Assembly: GCF_014638275.1 (NCBI RefSeq)
Contig: NZ_BMFJ01000001.1
Coordinates: forward strand, 806,001 to 870,000
Reading direction: 5' to 3'
Length of the DNA stretch: 64,000 nt
DNA from: Primorskyibacter flagellatus
Lineage (GTDB): Bacteria; Pseudomonadota; Alphaproteobacteria; Rhodobacterales; Rhodobacteraceae
Part shown: in pieces, positions 1 through 8,063 of the stretch
Layout of the letters: each line of letters begins with the position of its first letter
Numbering within the stretch: position 1 is the stretch's first letter
Made by a program: the position numbers and the translations under genes
The notes under the pieces: generated by a model
Told to the model about the DNA's origin: nothing
The model's database searches: none
Seen by the model: only the letters and a program-made list of their open reading frames with translations

Positions 1-1
1 C

Positions 2-490
2 GGCAATCCGCTGGTCAGCCTTTCGCCGCTTACCGGCGGGACGGGCGACCTGACCGACGGCTATATCGAGACGCGGAACTGGAACGCGCCGGGGGTGGAG
101 AGCGCGGCAGGACCTGGGCCCTATGTGGGGTGGGAGAACTTCAGCCCGACCATCGCCTTCCAGTTCGCCCAGGTCCATGATTTCACCGGCATCACCTTCT
201 ACTTCGACACCTCCAACTCTGGCGGTGTCTCGCGTCCGCTGTCCGTCGGGGTGACCGGGGTCGGGGTGTTCGGCGTGCCGAACGAAACGGTCAATCCCGC
301 GCCGTTCGCCTTTACCATCCCGCTGGCGGTCAGCACCGACTTCCTGATGGTGGAGATCCAGCGACGCACCTCCTGGTTCATGCTGAGCGAGGTGACGTTC
401 GAGGCCAACATGCCCGCCGTGCCGCTGCCCGCGACGGGACTGCTGCTGGCCGGGGCGCTCGGCGCGATGGCGCTGCGCCGCCGGGGCTGA
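2..490 (+). CDS. VPLPA-CTERM sorting-domain protein, 5' truncated by window edge
   Basis: The reading frame is open from the left edge, so the start and signal peptide lie outside the window. The visible 162 residues look like a secreted beta-rich domain. The protein ends in the three-part tail of exosortase substrates: a VPLPA motif, a hydrophobic helix (ATGLLLAGALGAMAL) and a terminal RRRG cluster. From family knowledge, such tails are processed by an inner-membrane exosortase (XrtD type in Rhodobacterales) and the protein ends up at the surface or in extracellular matrix. The function of the globular part is not recognisable. Two other proteins with this kind of tail occur at 17803-19176 and 59584-60405. 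Confidence 0.85.
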   Translation, partial: GNPLVSLSPLTGGTGDLTDGYIETRNWNAPGVESAAGPGPYVGWENFSPTIAFQFAQVHDFTGITFYFDTSNSGGVSRPLSVGVTGVGVFGVPNETVNPAPFAFTIPLAVSTDFLMVEIQRRTSWFMLSEVTFEANMPAVPLPATGLLLAGALGAMALRRRG

Positions 491-499
491 GCTTTCCGC

Positions 500-528
500 T
501 TGGCAGACTGCCCGTTCCGCGCTATGCC
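500..528 (+). promoter_or_regulatory. Candidate sigma70 promoter for the cysS leader transcript
   Basis: TTGGCA at 500-505 and TATGCC at 523-528 are separated by 17 bases, matching 5/6 and 3/6 of the consensus. A start site about 7 bases downstream would fall on or next to the ATG at 535, giving a leaderless message for the leader peptide. This is inferred from spacing only. Confidence 0.4.
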
Positions 529-534
529 TGCGTC

Positions 535-579
535 ATGAAGACCGCACGCATCATCATCTGCTGCATTTGCGCCTGCTGA
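535..579 (+). CDS. Candidate Cys-rich leader peptide upstream of cysS
   Basis: ATG opens a 14-codon frame encoding MKTARIIICCICAC followed by TGA. Four of the last six residues are Cys, all encoded by TGC. It ends 81 bases before the start of the cysteinyl-tRNA synthetase gene. From established knowledge of amino-acid attenuation, ribosome stalling at codons for the scarce amino acid in such a leader changes downstream mRNA folding and raises expression. The sequence directly downstream offers alternative pairings, one of which covers the cysS ribosome binding site. There is no good Shine-Dalgarno before the ATG. A promoter placed to start transcription at the ATG would fit the leaderless trpL described in Sinorhizobium. 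The leader role is inference. Confidence 0.6.
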   Translation: MKTARIIICCICAC

Positions 580-584
580 GACAT

Positions 585-655
585 CTCGCGGGCCGCTTCT
601 TCGTTTCCTAACCCTGACGATCCTGATAAGCCGCCCGCGGACCAACCGCGAGGGA
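585..655 (+). promoter_or_regulatory. Alternative RNA pairings covering the cysS ribosome binding site
   Basis: CTCGCGG at 585-591 is complementary to CCGCGAG at 646-652, which overlaps the cysS Shine-Dalgarno GAGGGA (650-655). CGCGGG at 587-592 can instead pair with CCCGCG at 634-639. The 5' arm begins 6 bases after the leader stop codon, so a ribosome stalled on the Cys codons would cover it and leave the ribosome binding site free. No U-run follows, so control of translation is more plausible than a terminator. The pairings were read by eye; energies were not computed. Confidence 0.4.
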
Positions 656-660
656 CCGCC

Positions 661-2085
661 ATGGTCGAGATACGCCTGACCAATTCGAAGACCCGCCGCA
701 AGGAGGCGTTCGCGCCTTTGGACCTGGACAATGTGCGGATGTATGTCTGCGGGCCAACTGTCTATGACCGGGCGCATCTGGGGAACGCGCGGCCCGTGGT
801 GGTGTTCGACGTGCTCTACCGGCTGCTGCGGCATGTCTACGGTGATGGCGCGGTGACCTACGTGCGCAACTTCACCGACGTGGACGACAAGATCAACGCG
901 ACGGCGCTGGCCCGGAAGGAAGCCGGGGCGGCGGGGACCCTGGAGGATCTGATCCGCAAGCGGACCGAGGAGACGATCGGCTGGTATCACGCGGACATGG
1001 ACGCGCTCGGCACCCTGCGACCGACACATGAGCCCCGCGCGACCGGGTTCATTCCGCAGATGGTGGCGATGATCGGCGGGCTGATCGAGTCCGGTCACGC
1101 CTATGAGGCGGAGGGGCACGTGCTGTTTTCCGTCAGTTCCTACCCTGAGTATGGCGCGCTGTCGGGACGCACGGTCGAGGACATGATCGCGGGCGCGCGG
1201 GTGGAAGTCGCCCCCTACAAGCGCGACCCCATGGATTTCGTGCTGTGGAAGCCGTCGACGGATGACCTGCCGGGGTGGGAGTCGCCCTGGGGCCGGGGGC
1301 GTCCGGGGTGGCATATCGAATGTTCTGCCATGGCGGACGAGTTGCTGGGCGCGGCCTTCGATATCCATGGCGGCGGCATCGACCTGCAGTTCCCGCACCA
1401 CGAGAACGAGATCGCCCAGAGCTGCTGTGCGCGTCCCGGCGCCGGCTTCGCCTCGGTCTGGCTGCATAACGAGATGCTGCAGGTGGAGGGGAAGAAGATG
1501 TCGAAATCGCTCGGCAACTTCTTCACCGTGCGGGATCTGCTGGATCAGGGCGTACCGGGAGAGGTGATCCGGTTCGTGTTTTTGGGCACGCATTACCGGA
1601 AGCCGATGGACTGGACGGCTGAGCGGAGGTTTACGGCTGAGAGCAAGATCGACGGCTATTTGGCCACGATCGAGCAGTTCGGCGATCTGGCGAAGGCCAA
1701 GTCGTTGCCGCCGATGCAGGCGATTGTCGAAGCCCTCTCCGACGACTTGAACACGGCACTTGCATTGACCGGTCTGGATGCTTCTGCACGGAGCACCGAT
1801 GGCTCGCAGTTGGCGAGAGACATGGTGTTTCTTGGCATCCATGACTGGACTTCACTAGAAGCCGCTCTGACGGATCGTTCGTCGAGCAAAGCAGGTTTGG
1901 AAGCCTTGGCAACCCGGCTTGGTGACGCGCGAGAGACGGCGATGATCTCGAAGGATTTCGGCGAGGTGGACGCCTTGAAGTCTGCTCTGGTCGCGGCCGG
2001 CGTAGAAGTGCGCATGTCGAAAGCTGGTGTGGAACTGGTTCCGGGACCGGGGTTTGACCCCGCCAAACTGGAGGGCCTTTTGTGA
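661..2085 (+). CDS. cysS: Cysteine--tRNA ligase
   Basis: This cytoplasmic class I aminoacyl-tRNA synthetase charges tRNA-Cys. The 474-residue length is normal for the family. The HIGH-type motif is HLGN at 39-42, in the context [12 protein letters not shown], and KMSKS is at 279-283. The Zn-site residues C30, C221 and H246/E250 (in FPHHENE) are present, as expected for cysteine discrimination. The ATG at 661 has GAGGGA 5 bases upstream. The Cys-codon leader at 535-579 suggests expression responds to charged tRNA-Cys. The next gene, cimA, is 427 bases away and not obviously in the same operon. Confidence 0.97.
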   Translation: MVEIRLTNSKTRRKEAFAPLDLDNVRMYVCGPTVYDRAHLGNARPVVVFDVLYRLLRHVYGDGAVTYVRNFTDVDDKINATALARKEAGAAGTLEDLIRKRTEETIGWYHADMDALGTLRPTHEPRATGFIPQMVAMIGGLIESGHAYEAEGHVLFSVSSYPEYGALSGRTVEDMIAGARVEVAPYKRDPMDFVLWKPSTDDLPGWESPWGRGRPGWHIECSAMADELLGAAFDIHGGGIDLQFPHHENEIAQSCCARPGAGFASVWLHNEMLQVEGKKMSKSLGNFFTVRDLLDQGVPGEVIRFVFLGTHYRKPMDWTAERRFTAESKIDGYLATIEQFGDLAKAKSLPPMQAIVEALSDDLNTALALTGLDASARSTDGSQLARDMVFLGIHDWTSLEAALTDRSSSKAGLEALATRLGDARETAMISKDFGEVDALKSALVAAGVEVRMSKAGVELVPGPGFDPAKLEGLL

Positions 2086-2102
2086 CGTATGCTCGAGAGA
2101 AT

Positions 2103-2126
2103 GGTGGCCTGAAGCCCATCCTACAG
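2103..2126. repeat. Short palindromic intergenic repeat (TGAAGCCC type)
   Basis: This degenerate palindrome around GCCTGAAGCCC followed by ATCCTAC is related to those at 5432-5454 and 53687-53709. All have an inverted G/C arm around a GAA loop followed by CCTRC-like bases. It lies just after the cysS stop. Confidence 0.4.
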
Positions 2127-2153
2127 CCTGTTTGCGGCGTCACCCTTGCAACG

Positions 2154-2287
2154 CAGGGCGGCGCCCGTCCGCGGGGGGGCGCTCGTCCTTGTGAGGTCAT
2201 CGCTTTATCATGTCGTGGTAGCTCGCGCTCATTTGTCGCGCATGCGGTGACGAAGCGCCCGCCCGGGGGGCGGTCGGGCGCTGCCCG
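2154..2287 (-). repeat. 134-nt intergenic repeat element, copy 1
   Basis: Read on the minus strand, this starts GGGCAGCGCCCGACC and ends GCGGACGGGCGCCGCCC. Inside it are the blocks GCTTCGTCACCGCATGCGCGA and, after diverged sequence, GATAAAGCGATGACC. Copies of nearly the same length and order are at 9130-9263 and 13617-13749 on the plus strand. The two ends are inverted repeats of each other. An open frame crosses this stretch, but it is the repeat translated and not a credible gene. Confidence 0.75.
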
Positions 2288-2445
2288 GGACGCTTCGCGT
2301 CCGTATCGGGCATGGCGCGAACCACAGGCGGCTTCCGAGGGGCTGTCCACTTTCGGGCGATTGCCTTGCAATCCCCTGCCGGGGCACCGTGGCGCTTTGC
2401 TGGATGCTTCGCGTCCGTACAGGGCCTGGCGCGGGTCCTGTAGGG
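2288..2445. repeat. Two short direct repeats in the cysS-cimA gap
   Basis: The block GCTTCGCGTCCGTA at about 2292-2305, followed by a C/G-rich GGCATGGCGCG, recurs at about 2407-2420 followed by GGGCCTGGCGCGG. The copies are 115 bases apart. With copy 1 of the 134-nt element they fill most of the 427-base gap. I see no gene here. Confidence 0.5.
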
Positions 2446-2512
2446 AAACCACGAAACCAGAAAACGCAGGCCGGGCTTCAGCCGGGCATCCGCTTTGCCG
2501 GGGGTCCACTGC

Positions 2513-4144
2513 ATGACCCGCGAAAAGCTCTACATCTACGACACCACGCTGCGGGACGGGCAGCAGACGCAGGGGGTGCAGTTCTCGGCCCATGAGAAGC
2601 ACCAGATCTGCGCGATGCTCGACCGCCTTGGCGTGGATTATATCGAAGGCGGCTGGCCCGGGGCGAATCCGACGGACTCCGCCTTCTTCGCCGAGGCGCC
2701 GCGGACCCGTGCCACGATGACCGCCTTCGGGATGACGAAACGCTCCGGGCGGTCGGCGGCGAATGACGATGTGCTGGCCGCCGTCATCAACGCGAATACG
2801 CCAAGCGTCTGCCTTGTGGGGAAGACGCATGATTTCCACGTCACGACCGCGCTTGGCGTGAGCCTTGAGGAGAACGTGGAGAACATCCGGGCCTCTGTCG
2901 CGCATCTGGTTTCGCTTGGCCGGGAGGCGCTGTTCGATGCGGAGCATTTCTTCGACGGGTATCGGGCGAACCCCGGCTATGCGCTCGATTGCCTGTGGGC
3001 GGCGCTTGAGGCGGGGGCGCGGTGGATCGTGCTTTGCGATACCAACGGGGGCACGCTTCCGGTCGAAATCGGGCGGATCGTGACGGAGGTGATCGCGGCG
3101 GGGATACCGGGCGATCACCTTGGCATTCACACCCATAACGATACGGCCAACGCGGTGGCGGGATCACTGGCGGCGGTGGACGCGGGGGTGCGCCAGATCC
3201 AGGGCACGCTGAACGGGCTGGGGGAGCGGTGCGGCAATGCCAACCTCATTACCCTGATCCCGACGCTGCTGCTGAAGGAGCCGTACCGGAGCCGGTACGA
3301 GATCGGCACGACGGAGGCGGCGCTGGCCGGGCTGACCGCGATCTCGCGTCAGCTGGACGACATCCTGAACCGGGTGCCGGTAAAGCAGGCGCCCTATGTC
3401 GGGGCCTCGGCCTTTGCGCACAAGGCGGGGCTGCATGCGTCGGCGATCCTGAAGGACCCGTCGACCTATGAACATGTCGATCCGGGTCTGGTCGGCAATG
3501 CGCGGGTGATCCCGATGTCGAACCAGGCTGGGCAGTCGAACCTCCGGCAGCGGCTGGCGGAGGCCGGGCTGTCGGTGGCCGCAGGCGATCCGGCGCTGGC
3601 GCGGATCCTGGAGGAGGTGAAGGCGCGGGAGGACCGGGGGTATACCTACGACTCCGCGCAGGCTTCGTTCGAGCTGCTGGCGCGGGAGGTTCTGGGCCAG
3701 ATGCCGGATTTCTTCGAGGTGGAGCGGTATCGCGTGACGGTCGAGCGGCGCAAGGACGCGAAGGGCCGGATGGTGTCGCTTTCGGAGGCGGTCGTGGTGG
3801 TCGACCTCGCCGGGGAGAAGCGGCTGTCGGTAAGCGAGAGCCTGGACGAGACGGGCAGCGACCGGGGGCCGGTGAACGCCCTGTCGACGGCGCTGGCCAA
3901 GGACCTTGGCCAGTATCAGGACGCGATCGCGGACATGCACCTGGTCGACTTCAAGGTGCGGATCACGCAGGGCGGGACCGAGGCCGTGACGCGCGTCATC
4001 ATCGACAGCGAGGACGGAGCAGGGCGGCGGTGGTCGACCGTCGGGGTGTCGCCGAACATAGTCGACGCCTCGTTCCAGGCGCTGCTGGATGCGATCAACT
4101 GGAAGCTCTTGCGGGAGACGCGGGTCGCCGAGGTTGCAGAATGA
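2513..4144 (+). CDS. cimA: (R)-citramalate synthase
   Basis: Condenses pyruvate with acetyl-CoA to citramalate, the first step of a threonine-independent route to 2-oxobutyrate and isoleucine. The 543-residue protein has the DRE-TIM barrel signature DTTLRDGQQTQGV near residues 10-22, the metal-binding HTHND at 206-210, and a C-terminal LeuA-type regulatory domain from about residue 400. The length and the TREKLYIYDTTLRDG start fit the CimA branch better than 2-isopropylmalate synthase or homocitrate synthase, but substrate choice cannot be proven by eye. The ATG at 2513 was chosen over an in-frame TTG at 2495 because it puts the barrel at the usual distance from the N-terminus and has a GGGGG tract upstream. 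Confidence 0.88.
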   Translation: MTREKLYIYDTTLRDGQQTQGVQFSAHEKHQICAMLDRLGVDYIEGGWPGANPTDSAFFAEAPRTRATMTAFGMTKRSGRSAANDDVLAAVINANTPSVCLVGKTHDFHVTTALGVSLEENVENIRASVAHLVSLGREALFDAEHFFDGYRANPGYALDCLWAALEAGARWIVLCDTNGGTLPVEIGRIVTEVIAAGIPGDHLGIHTHNDTANAVAGSLAAVDAGVRQIQGTLNGLGERCGNANLITLIPTLLLKEPYRSRYEIGTTEAALAGLTAISRQLDDILNRVPVKQAPYVGASAFAHKAGLHASAILKDPSTYEHVDPGLVGNARVIPMSNQAGQSNLRQRLAEAGLSVAAGDPALARILEEVKAREDRGYTYDSAQASFELLAREVLGQMPDFFEVERYRVTVERRKDAKGRMVSLSEAVVVVDLAGEKRLSVSESLDETGSDRGPVNALSTALAKDLGQYQDAIADMHLVDFKVRITQGGTEAVTRVIIDSEDGAGRRWSTVGVSPNIVDASFQALLDAINWKLLRETRVAEVAE

Positions 4145-4538
4145 CTGTTAGCCTGCGGGCTGAGTCCGGGGCGTGCGGTGTCGCCATGGCAACGTCTTGA
4201 CGGCGGAGGCGTGCGGCGTGGCGACGGGCCGGATTTCCTGCGGAACGCACGGTTTGCTTCCTGAGGTGGTTCTGTGACCTTTGGAACGGGTGATTTTCGC
4301 AGAAATGCAGGGGCTTGCGGAGATTTCGGGCCGGACGATACGCGTGATCTGCCTGGGGTTGTGTCTGGGTGGGAGTGGCGGGCCGAGGGAAGCCGGTCAG
4401 TGAGTGCTGGCCGTGATCTTCCAAGCGCACGGGGTATTCAGAATTTGCCCTTTATTCAGTATGTTGATGACACTTCCGGAGGCAGGTTCCAAGCTGTGAT
4501 GCCATGCTTTCTCAGCCACATTAACGGAGCGCATTCGC
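4145..4538. other. Gene-free gap between cimA and the next gene
   Basis: A 90-codon frame crosses the second half (from 4274), but its composition is unstructured, it has no Shine-Dalgarno and resembles nothing I know, so I did not call it. The AT-richer stretch around 4436-4475 could hold the promoter of the downstream gene. No repeat of the local families was seen. Confidence 0.4.
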
Positions 4539-5309
4539 ATGGATGACGACCTCAACGCCTGCGCCGCGCTTGTGGAACGCGGGGACCCGGTGCGGTTCCG
4601 GGCGGCGATGGCCTCTCCGGTGGCGGCGCGGCGCGTGCTGTTTCCACTCTATGCTTTCAATCTGGAAGTGGCACGGGCGCCCTGGGTGACGCAGGAGCCG
4701 ATGATCGCGCGGATGCGGCTGCAGTGGTGGCGGGACGCGCTGAGCGAGATTGCGGCGGGCGGGGTGGTCCGGCGGCATGAGGTCGTGACGCCGCTTGCGC
4801 TGGTCATCCGGGCGGAGGACGCCGTGGCGCTGGACCGTCTGGTCCAGGCGCGGGAGCGCGATGCGGATCGTGAGGACTGCGCGACGGAGGAAGAGCTCCT
4901 CGACTATATCGATGTGACCTCGGTGCCGCTGATCGCCGTGGCGGCGCGGCGGCTCGGCGGGGGCGAGGCGATGGCCCCGGCAGCGGGCCGGGCGCTTGGC
5001 CTTGCGAACTGGCTGATGGCGGTTCCTGCGTTGGAGGCGGCCGGACGGCGGCCCTTGCCCGAGTCGGGGGATGCGGCGGTGGTGCGGCTGGCCCGGGCGG
5101 GGCAGGCGGCGCTGGCAGAGCTGCGGTCTGGCTGGCGCTCGGTCCCGGCTGTCGCGCGTCCGGCGTTCTATCCGCTGGCCGGGGCCGGGGCGGTTCTGGC
5201 GAAGGCGGTGCGCGATCCCGGGCGGGTGGCTGAAGACCGGCTGGACCTCGGGCCGTTCGCGGCGCGGGTGCGGATGGCGCTGACGGCGGGGACCGGGCGG
5301 GTCTGGTAG
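4539..5309 (+). CDS. Squalene/phytoene synthase family protein (NDUFAF6-like)
   Basis: A 256-residue all-helical protein with the isoprenoid synthase layout: FPLYAFNLEVAR near the N-terminus, then MRLQWWRDAL, and a later helix with EELLDYIDVTSVPL. In true phytoene and squalene synthases the segment after YAF carries the Asp-rich Mg2+-binding motif (DDxxD-like). Here it reads EVARAPWVTQEPMI and the aspartates are missing. That resembles the NDUFAF6 branch, whose mitochondrial member is a complex I assembly factor and not a terpenoid enzyme. A role in complex I biogenesis is inference. It stands alone, convergent with the MFS gene. Confidence 0.75.
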   Translation: MDDDLNACAALVERGDPVRFRAAMASPVAARRVLFPLYAFNLEVARAPWVTQEPMIARMRLQWWRDALSEIAAGGVVRRHEVVTPLALVIRAEDAVALDRLVQARERDADREDCATEEELLDYIDVTSVPLIAVAARRLGGGEAMAPAAGRALGLANWLMAVPALEAAGRRPLPESGDAAVVRLARAGQAALAELRSGWRSVPAVARPAFYPLAGAGAVLAKAVRDPGRVAEDRLDLGPFAARVRMALTAGTGRVW

Positions 5310-5431
5310 GGGCGGCAGCGCGGAAGGTTGCGGCGGGCGTGGGTGCCGGGCTGAAGCCTGCGATCGGTTCTTTCCGGATGGATCGGGTAACAGGTGCGGG
5401 TCCGCCGTTGACCCGAGCGGATGGTTTGAGT

Positions 5432-5454
5432 GGTGGGGTGAAACCCCACCCTGC
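5432..5454. repeat. Palindromic intergenic hairpin between convergent genes
   Basis: GGTGGGGT and ACCCCACC form a perfect 8-bp stem around GAA and are followed by CTGC. The layout matches the hairpins at 2103 and 53687. There is no T-run, so it is a poor intrinsic terminator, although it sits between two convergent genes. Confidence 0.5.
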
Positions 5455-5492
5455 CGCGCTCGGGTCGGGTGGGGCGTTACTCCGCCGTCCCC

Positions 5493-6716
5493 TTACACCG
5501 CCTGTTCCTTGGGGCGCATCACCAGCCAGATCAGCGCGCCGCCTGCCAGCACCAGCATCGGCGCCATCGCGAGGTTGACCGCGGCCCAGCCCGTCTGCGC
5601 GTCCCCGCCGGAGCAGTTCATCAGACCGCCGGAGGAGAGGGAGGCGAAGGTGACGCCGCCGAACACGATGAGATCGTTGAGCCCCTGCATCCGGCCGCGT
5701 TCATGCGGTGCATGCGCCCCGGCGAGCATCGTGGTGGCCCCGATGAAGCCGAAGTTCCAGCCGATGCCGAGCAGGACAAGTGCGCCGAAGAAGTTCGCCA
5801 GTTCAACGCCCTGCAGGGCGACGGCCCCGGCAGCGGCGAGAATGGCGAGGCCCGCGCCCATGATCTTTTCGACCCCGAAGCGGGCGATCAGGTGGCCGGT
5901 GAAGAAGCTGGGGACATACATCGCCAGCACATGCGCCGACACCACGTCCGCCGCGTTGGATTTCTGGAACCCGCAGCCCACGACCGCCAGCGGGGTGGAG
6001 GTCATCACAAGGTTCATCAGCGCATAGGAGACCATGGCGCAGATCACCGCCACGGCGATGCGCGGGGTGGCGAGCAGTTCGGCGCGGCTGCGGCCCCGCG
6101 GCGCGTCCTGCGAGGGGATCGGGGGTTTCGGGATGTCGAGCCGGGTGAAGAGGAGGGAGCCGAAGACGTTCAGAGCGATTACCGCCAGATAGGTGCCCAT
6201 GAAGGGCACGACCATGGCGTCCGCCGTCACCTTGACCAGCTGCGGGCCGATCAGCGCCGACACGAGCCCCCCGGCCATGACATAGGAGATCGCCTTGGGC
6301 CGGTAGGCGTCCGACGCGGTGTCGGCGGCGGCGAAACGGTAGAAGCCATGCGCGGACATGTAGAGCCCGGTGAAGAGCGAGCCGAGCAGGAACAGCGGGA
6401 AGGAGGCGTGGTAGAGCCCGATGGCGCCGATGATCCCGCCAAGCGTCCCTCCGCCCGCGCCGAGGAAAAAGCCCGCGCGACGGCCGTAACGCTGCATGAT
6501 CGCGGAGACCGGCGTGGCCGAGAGCATGGAGCCGAGCACGATCAGCGAGATCGGCAGCGTGGCGAAACAGGGGTTCGGGGCCAGCGACTGCCCGGCGAGC
6601 CCGCCGATGGTGAAGATCATCGGCATCTGCGCCCCGAGGATCGCCTGCGCCATGACCAGCACCGCCACGTTGCGTTTCGCGCGGGAGTCGTCGGGAATAT
6701 ATTCTGACGTGCTCAT
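5493..6716 (-). CDS. MFS transporter
   Basis: A 407-residue inner-membrane protein with about 12 hydrophobic helices and the MFS halves visible, for example MQRYGRRAGFFLGAGGG in the loop 2-3 region (the motif A equivalent) and a repeat of this pattern after the midpoint. The substrate is not recognisable. The ATG at 6716 is preceded by a 59-base gap from the cobB stop, so it could be the last gene of the minus-strand run cobA-cobB-MFS. That suggests, but does not show, a link to cobalamin precursors or cobalt. Confidence 0.85.
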   Translation of the reverse strand: MSTSEYIPDDSRAKRNVAVLVMAQAILGAQMPMIFTIGGLAGQSLAPNPCFATLPISLIVLGSMLSATPVSAIMQRYGRRAGFFLGAGGGTLGGIIGAIGLYHASFPLFLLGSLFTGLYMSAHGFYRFAAADTASDAYRPKAISYVMAGGLVSALIGPQLVKVTADAMVVPFMGTYLAVIALNVFGSLLFTRLDIPKPPIPSQDAPRGRSRAELLATPRIAVAVICAMVSYALMNLVMTSTPLAVVGCGFQKSNAADVVSAHVLAMYVPSFFTGHLIARFGVEKIMGAGLAILAAAGAVALQGVELANFFGALVLLGIGWNFGFIGATTMLAGAHAPHERGRMQGLNDLIVFGGVTFASLSSGGLMNCSGGDAQTGWAAVNLAMAPMLVLAGGALIWLVMRPKEQAV

Positions 6717-6775
6717 GTGTCAGCGGTAGACCCGGCGGCGGGGGTCCGCAAGGGGCGGCGTGCGTGCGGGGGTGC

Positions 6776-8059
6776 TCAGACCCGGTCGATGAGATGTGCG
6801 AAGGAGCCGGAGACGTGGCCTTCGCGGATACCCATGGCAGGCAGCGCGGTGCCCTCGGCATCGGTGGCGTCGAACAGGGGGTCGCCGCCTTCGTGCAGGG
6901 TCGTGGCGTAGTGGAATTCATGCGCCGCCCATGTGCCTGCGAAGGGGCCGCCGGGCGCGGTCACGGTGCGGTAGCCGAGGTGGAGCCTGCGCGACTTGAA
7001 CGAGGTGGCGAGGGGCAGCAGCCCGGCCATCTGGTGCGGCGTGCCCTCGGCATCGGTCAGCACGTCGCCCAGCACCATGTAGCCGCCGCATTCGCCGTAG
7101 ACGGGTTTCGTTTCGGCATGGCGGCGCAGGGAGGTGAGGAAGCGCCCGGCGTTCGCGATGCGTGCTGCGTGCAGTTCGGGGTAACCGCCGGGCAGGAAAA
7201 CGAAATCCGCTGGCGGGACGGCGTCGTCGTTGAGCGGTGAGAAGGGGTAAAGCGTGGCCCCCGCGGCCTGCCAGTCGGCCAGCATGTGGGGGTAGGCGAA
7301 GGCAAAGGCCTGATCCTGCGCGATGGCGATTGACTGGGCGGGCGGGGGCAGGCGTTTGGCGGCTCCGGCGGCGGGCAGGGGGGCGGCATTGGCCAGCAGC
7401 GCTTCGATATTCGGGGGACGGTCGCCCCTGATGCCGGTGGCCAGCGCATCGGCGGCACGGTCGAGAAAGGCGTCGAGATCGGGGCGTTCGCCCGCCTGTA
7501 CCAGCCCGAGGTGGCGGGACGGCATGGCAAGGTCGGCGCGGCGCGGCATGACCGCCATCACGGGGAGCCCAAGCGGGGCGAGGGCGCGGCGCAGCATCTG
7601 CGCGTGGCGGAGCGAGCCGACGTTGTTCAGGATCACCCCTTTCACCCGGACGGCCGGGTCATGGGCGGCGAAGCCCGCGACAAGGGGCGCGACGGACTGG
7701 GCCATGCGGCCCGCGTCCACCACGAGGATCACGGGGAGGGAGAGGATGCGGGCAAGGTCGGCGACCGCGCCGCGCCCCTCCGGCGGGGCGCCGTCGAAAA
7801 GGCCCATTGCGCCCTCGATCACCAGCAGGTCGGGCGTGGCGGCGAGCGCCGTGATCCGGTCGGGCGACATGGCCCAGGCGTCGAGGTTGAGGCAGGGCGC
7901 ACCGCAGGCGGCTTCGTGAAAGCGGGGGTCGATGTAGTCGGGGCCGGATTTCGCGCCGCGCACCGCGACTCCGTGGCGGGCGAGCAGGCGGAGCAGGGCC
8001 AGCGTCAGGGTCGTCTTGCCCGCCCCGGAGGACGGCGCGGCGAGGATCAGGCCGGGCAC
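6776..8059 (-). CDS. cobB: Cobyrinate/hydrogenobyrinate a,c-diamide synthase
   Basis: Glutamine-dependent ATP-driven amidation of the a and c carboxylates of (hydrogeno)byrinic acid in the corrin ring of vitamin B12. The 427-residue protein has an N-terminal dethiobiotin-synthetase-like ATPase domain with Walker A APSSGAGKTT at 8-17. The C-terminal class I amidotransferase domain has nucleophile C324 in YGECGGY. The start is a GTG only 4 bases after the cobA stop, so the two are translationally linked. No cobalamin riboswitch is visible upstream of the pair. Confidence 0.93.
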   Translation of the reverse strand: MPGLILAAPSSGAGKTTLTLALLRLLARHGVAVRGAKSGPDYIDPRFHEAACGAPCLNLDAWAMSPDRITALAATPDLLVIEGAMGLFDGAPPEGRGAVADLARILSLPVILVVDAGRMAQSVAPLVAGFAAHDPAVRVKGVILNNVGSLRHAQMLRRALAPLGLPVMAVMPRRADLAMPSRHLGLVQAGERPDLDAFLDRAADALATGIRGDRPPNIEALLANAAPLPAAGAAKRLPPPAQSIAIAQDQAFAFAYPHMLADWQAAGATLYPFSPLNDDAVPPADFVFLPGGYPELHAARIANAGRFLTSLRRHAETKPVYGECGGYMVLGDVLTDAEGTPHQMAGLLPLATSFKSRRLHLGYRTVTAPGGPFAGTWAAHEFHYATTLHEGGDPLFDATDAEGTALPAMGIREGHVSGSFAHLIDRV

Positions 8060-8063
8060 AGGG

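Noticed and set aside
199..1842. Long open frame antisense to cysS and the VPLPA gene
   Set aside because: It is a shadow produced by high-GC codon bias opposite cysS, with no family-like sequence.
2082..2516. 144-codon frame between cysS and cimA
   Set aside because: It translates intergenic repeats (134-nt element and short direct repeats); no Shine-Dalgarno or known domain.
4274..4546. 90-codon frame upstream of the squalene synthase-like gene
   Set aside because: Unstructured composition, no ribosome binding site, overlaps the next gene's start.
5469..6707. Large plus-strand frame opposite the first MFS gene
   Set aside because: Arg/Gly/His/Asp-rich low-complexity product, typical of an antisense shadow; the minus strand encodes a clear 12-TM transporter.
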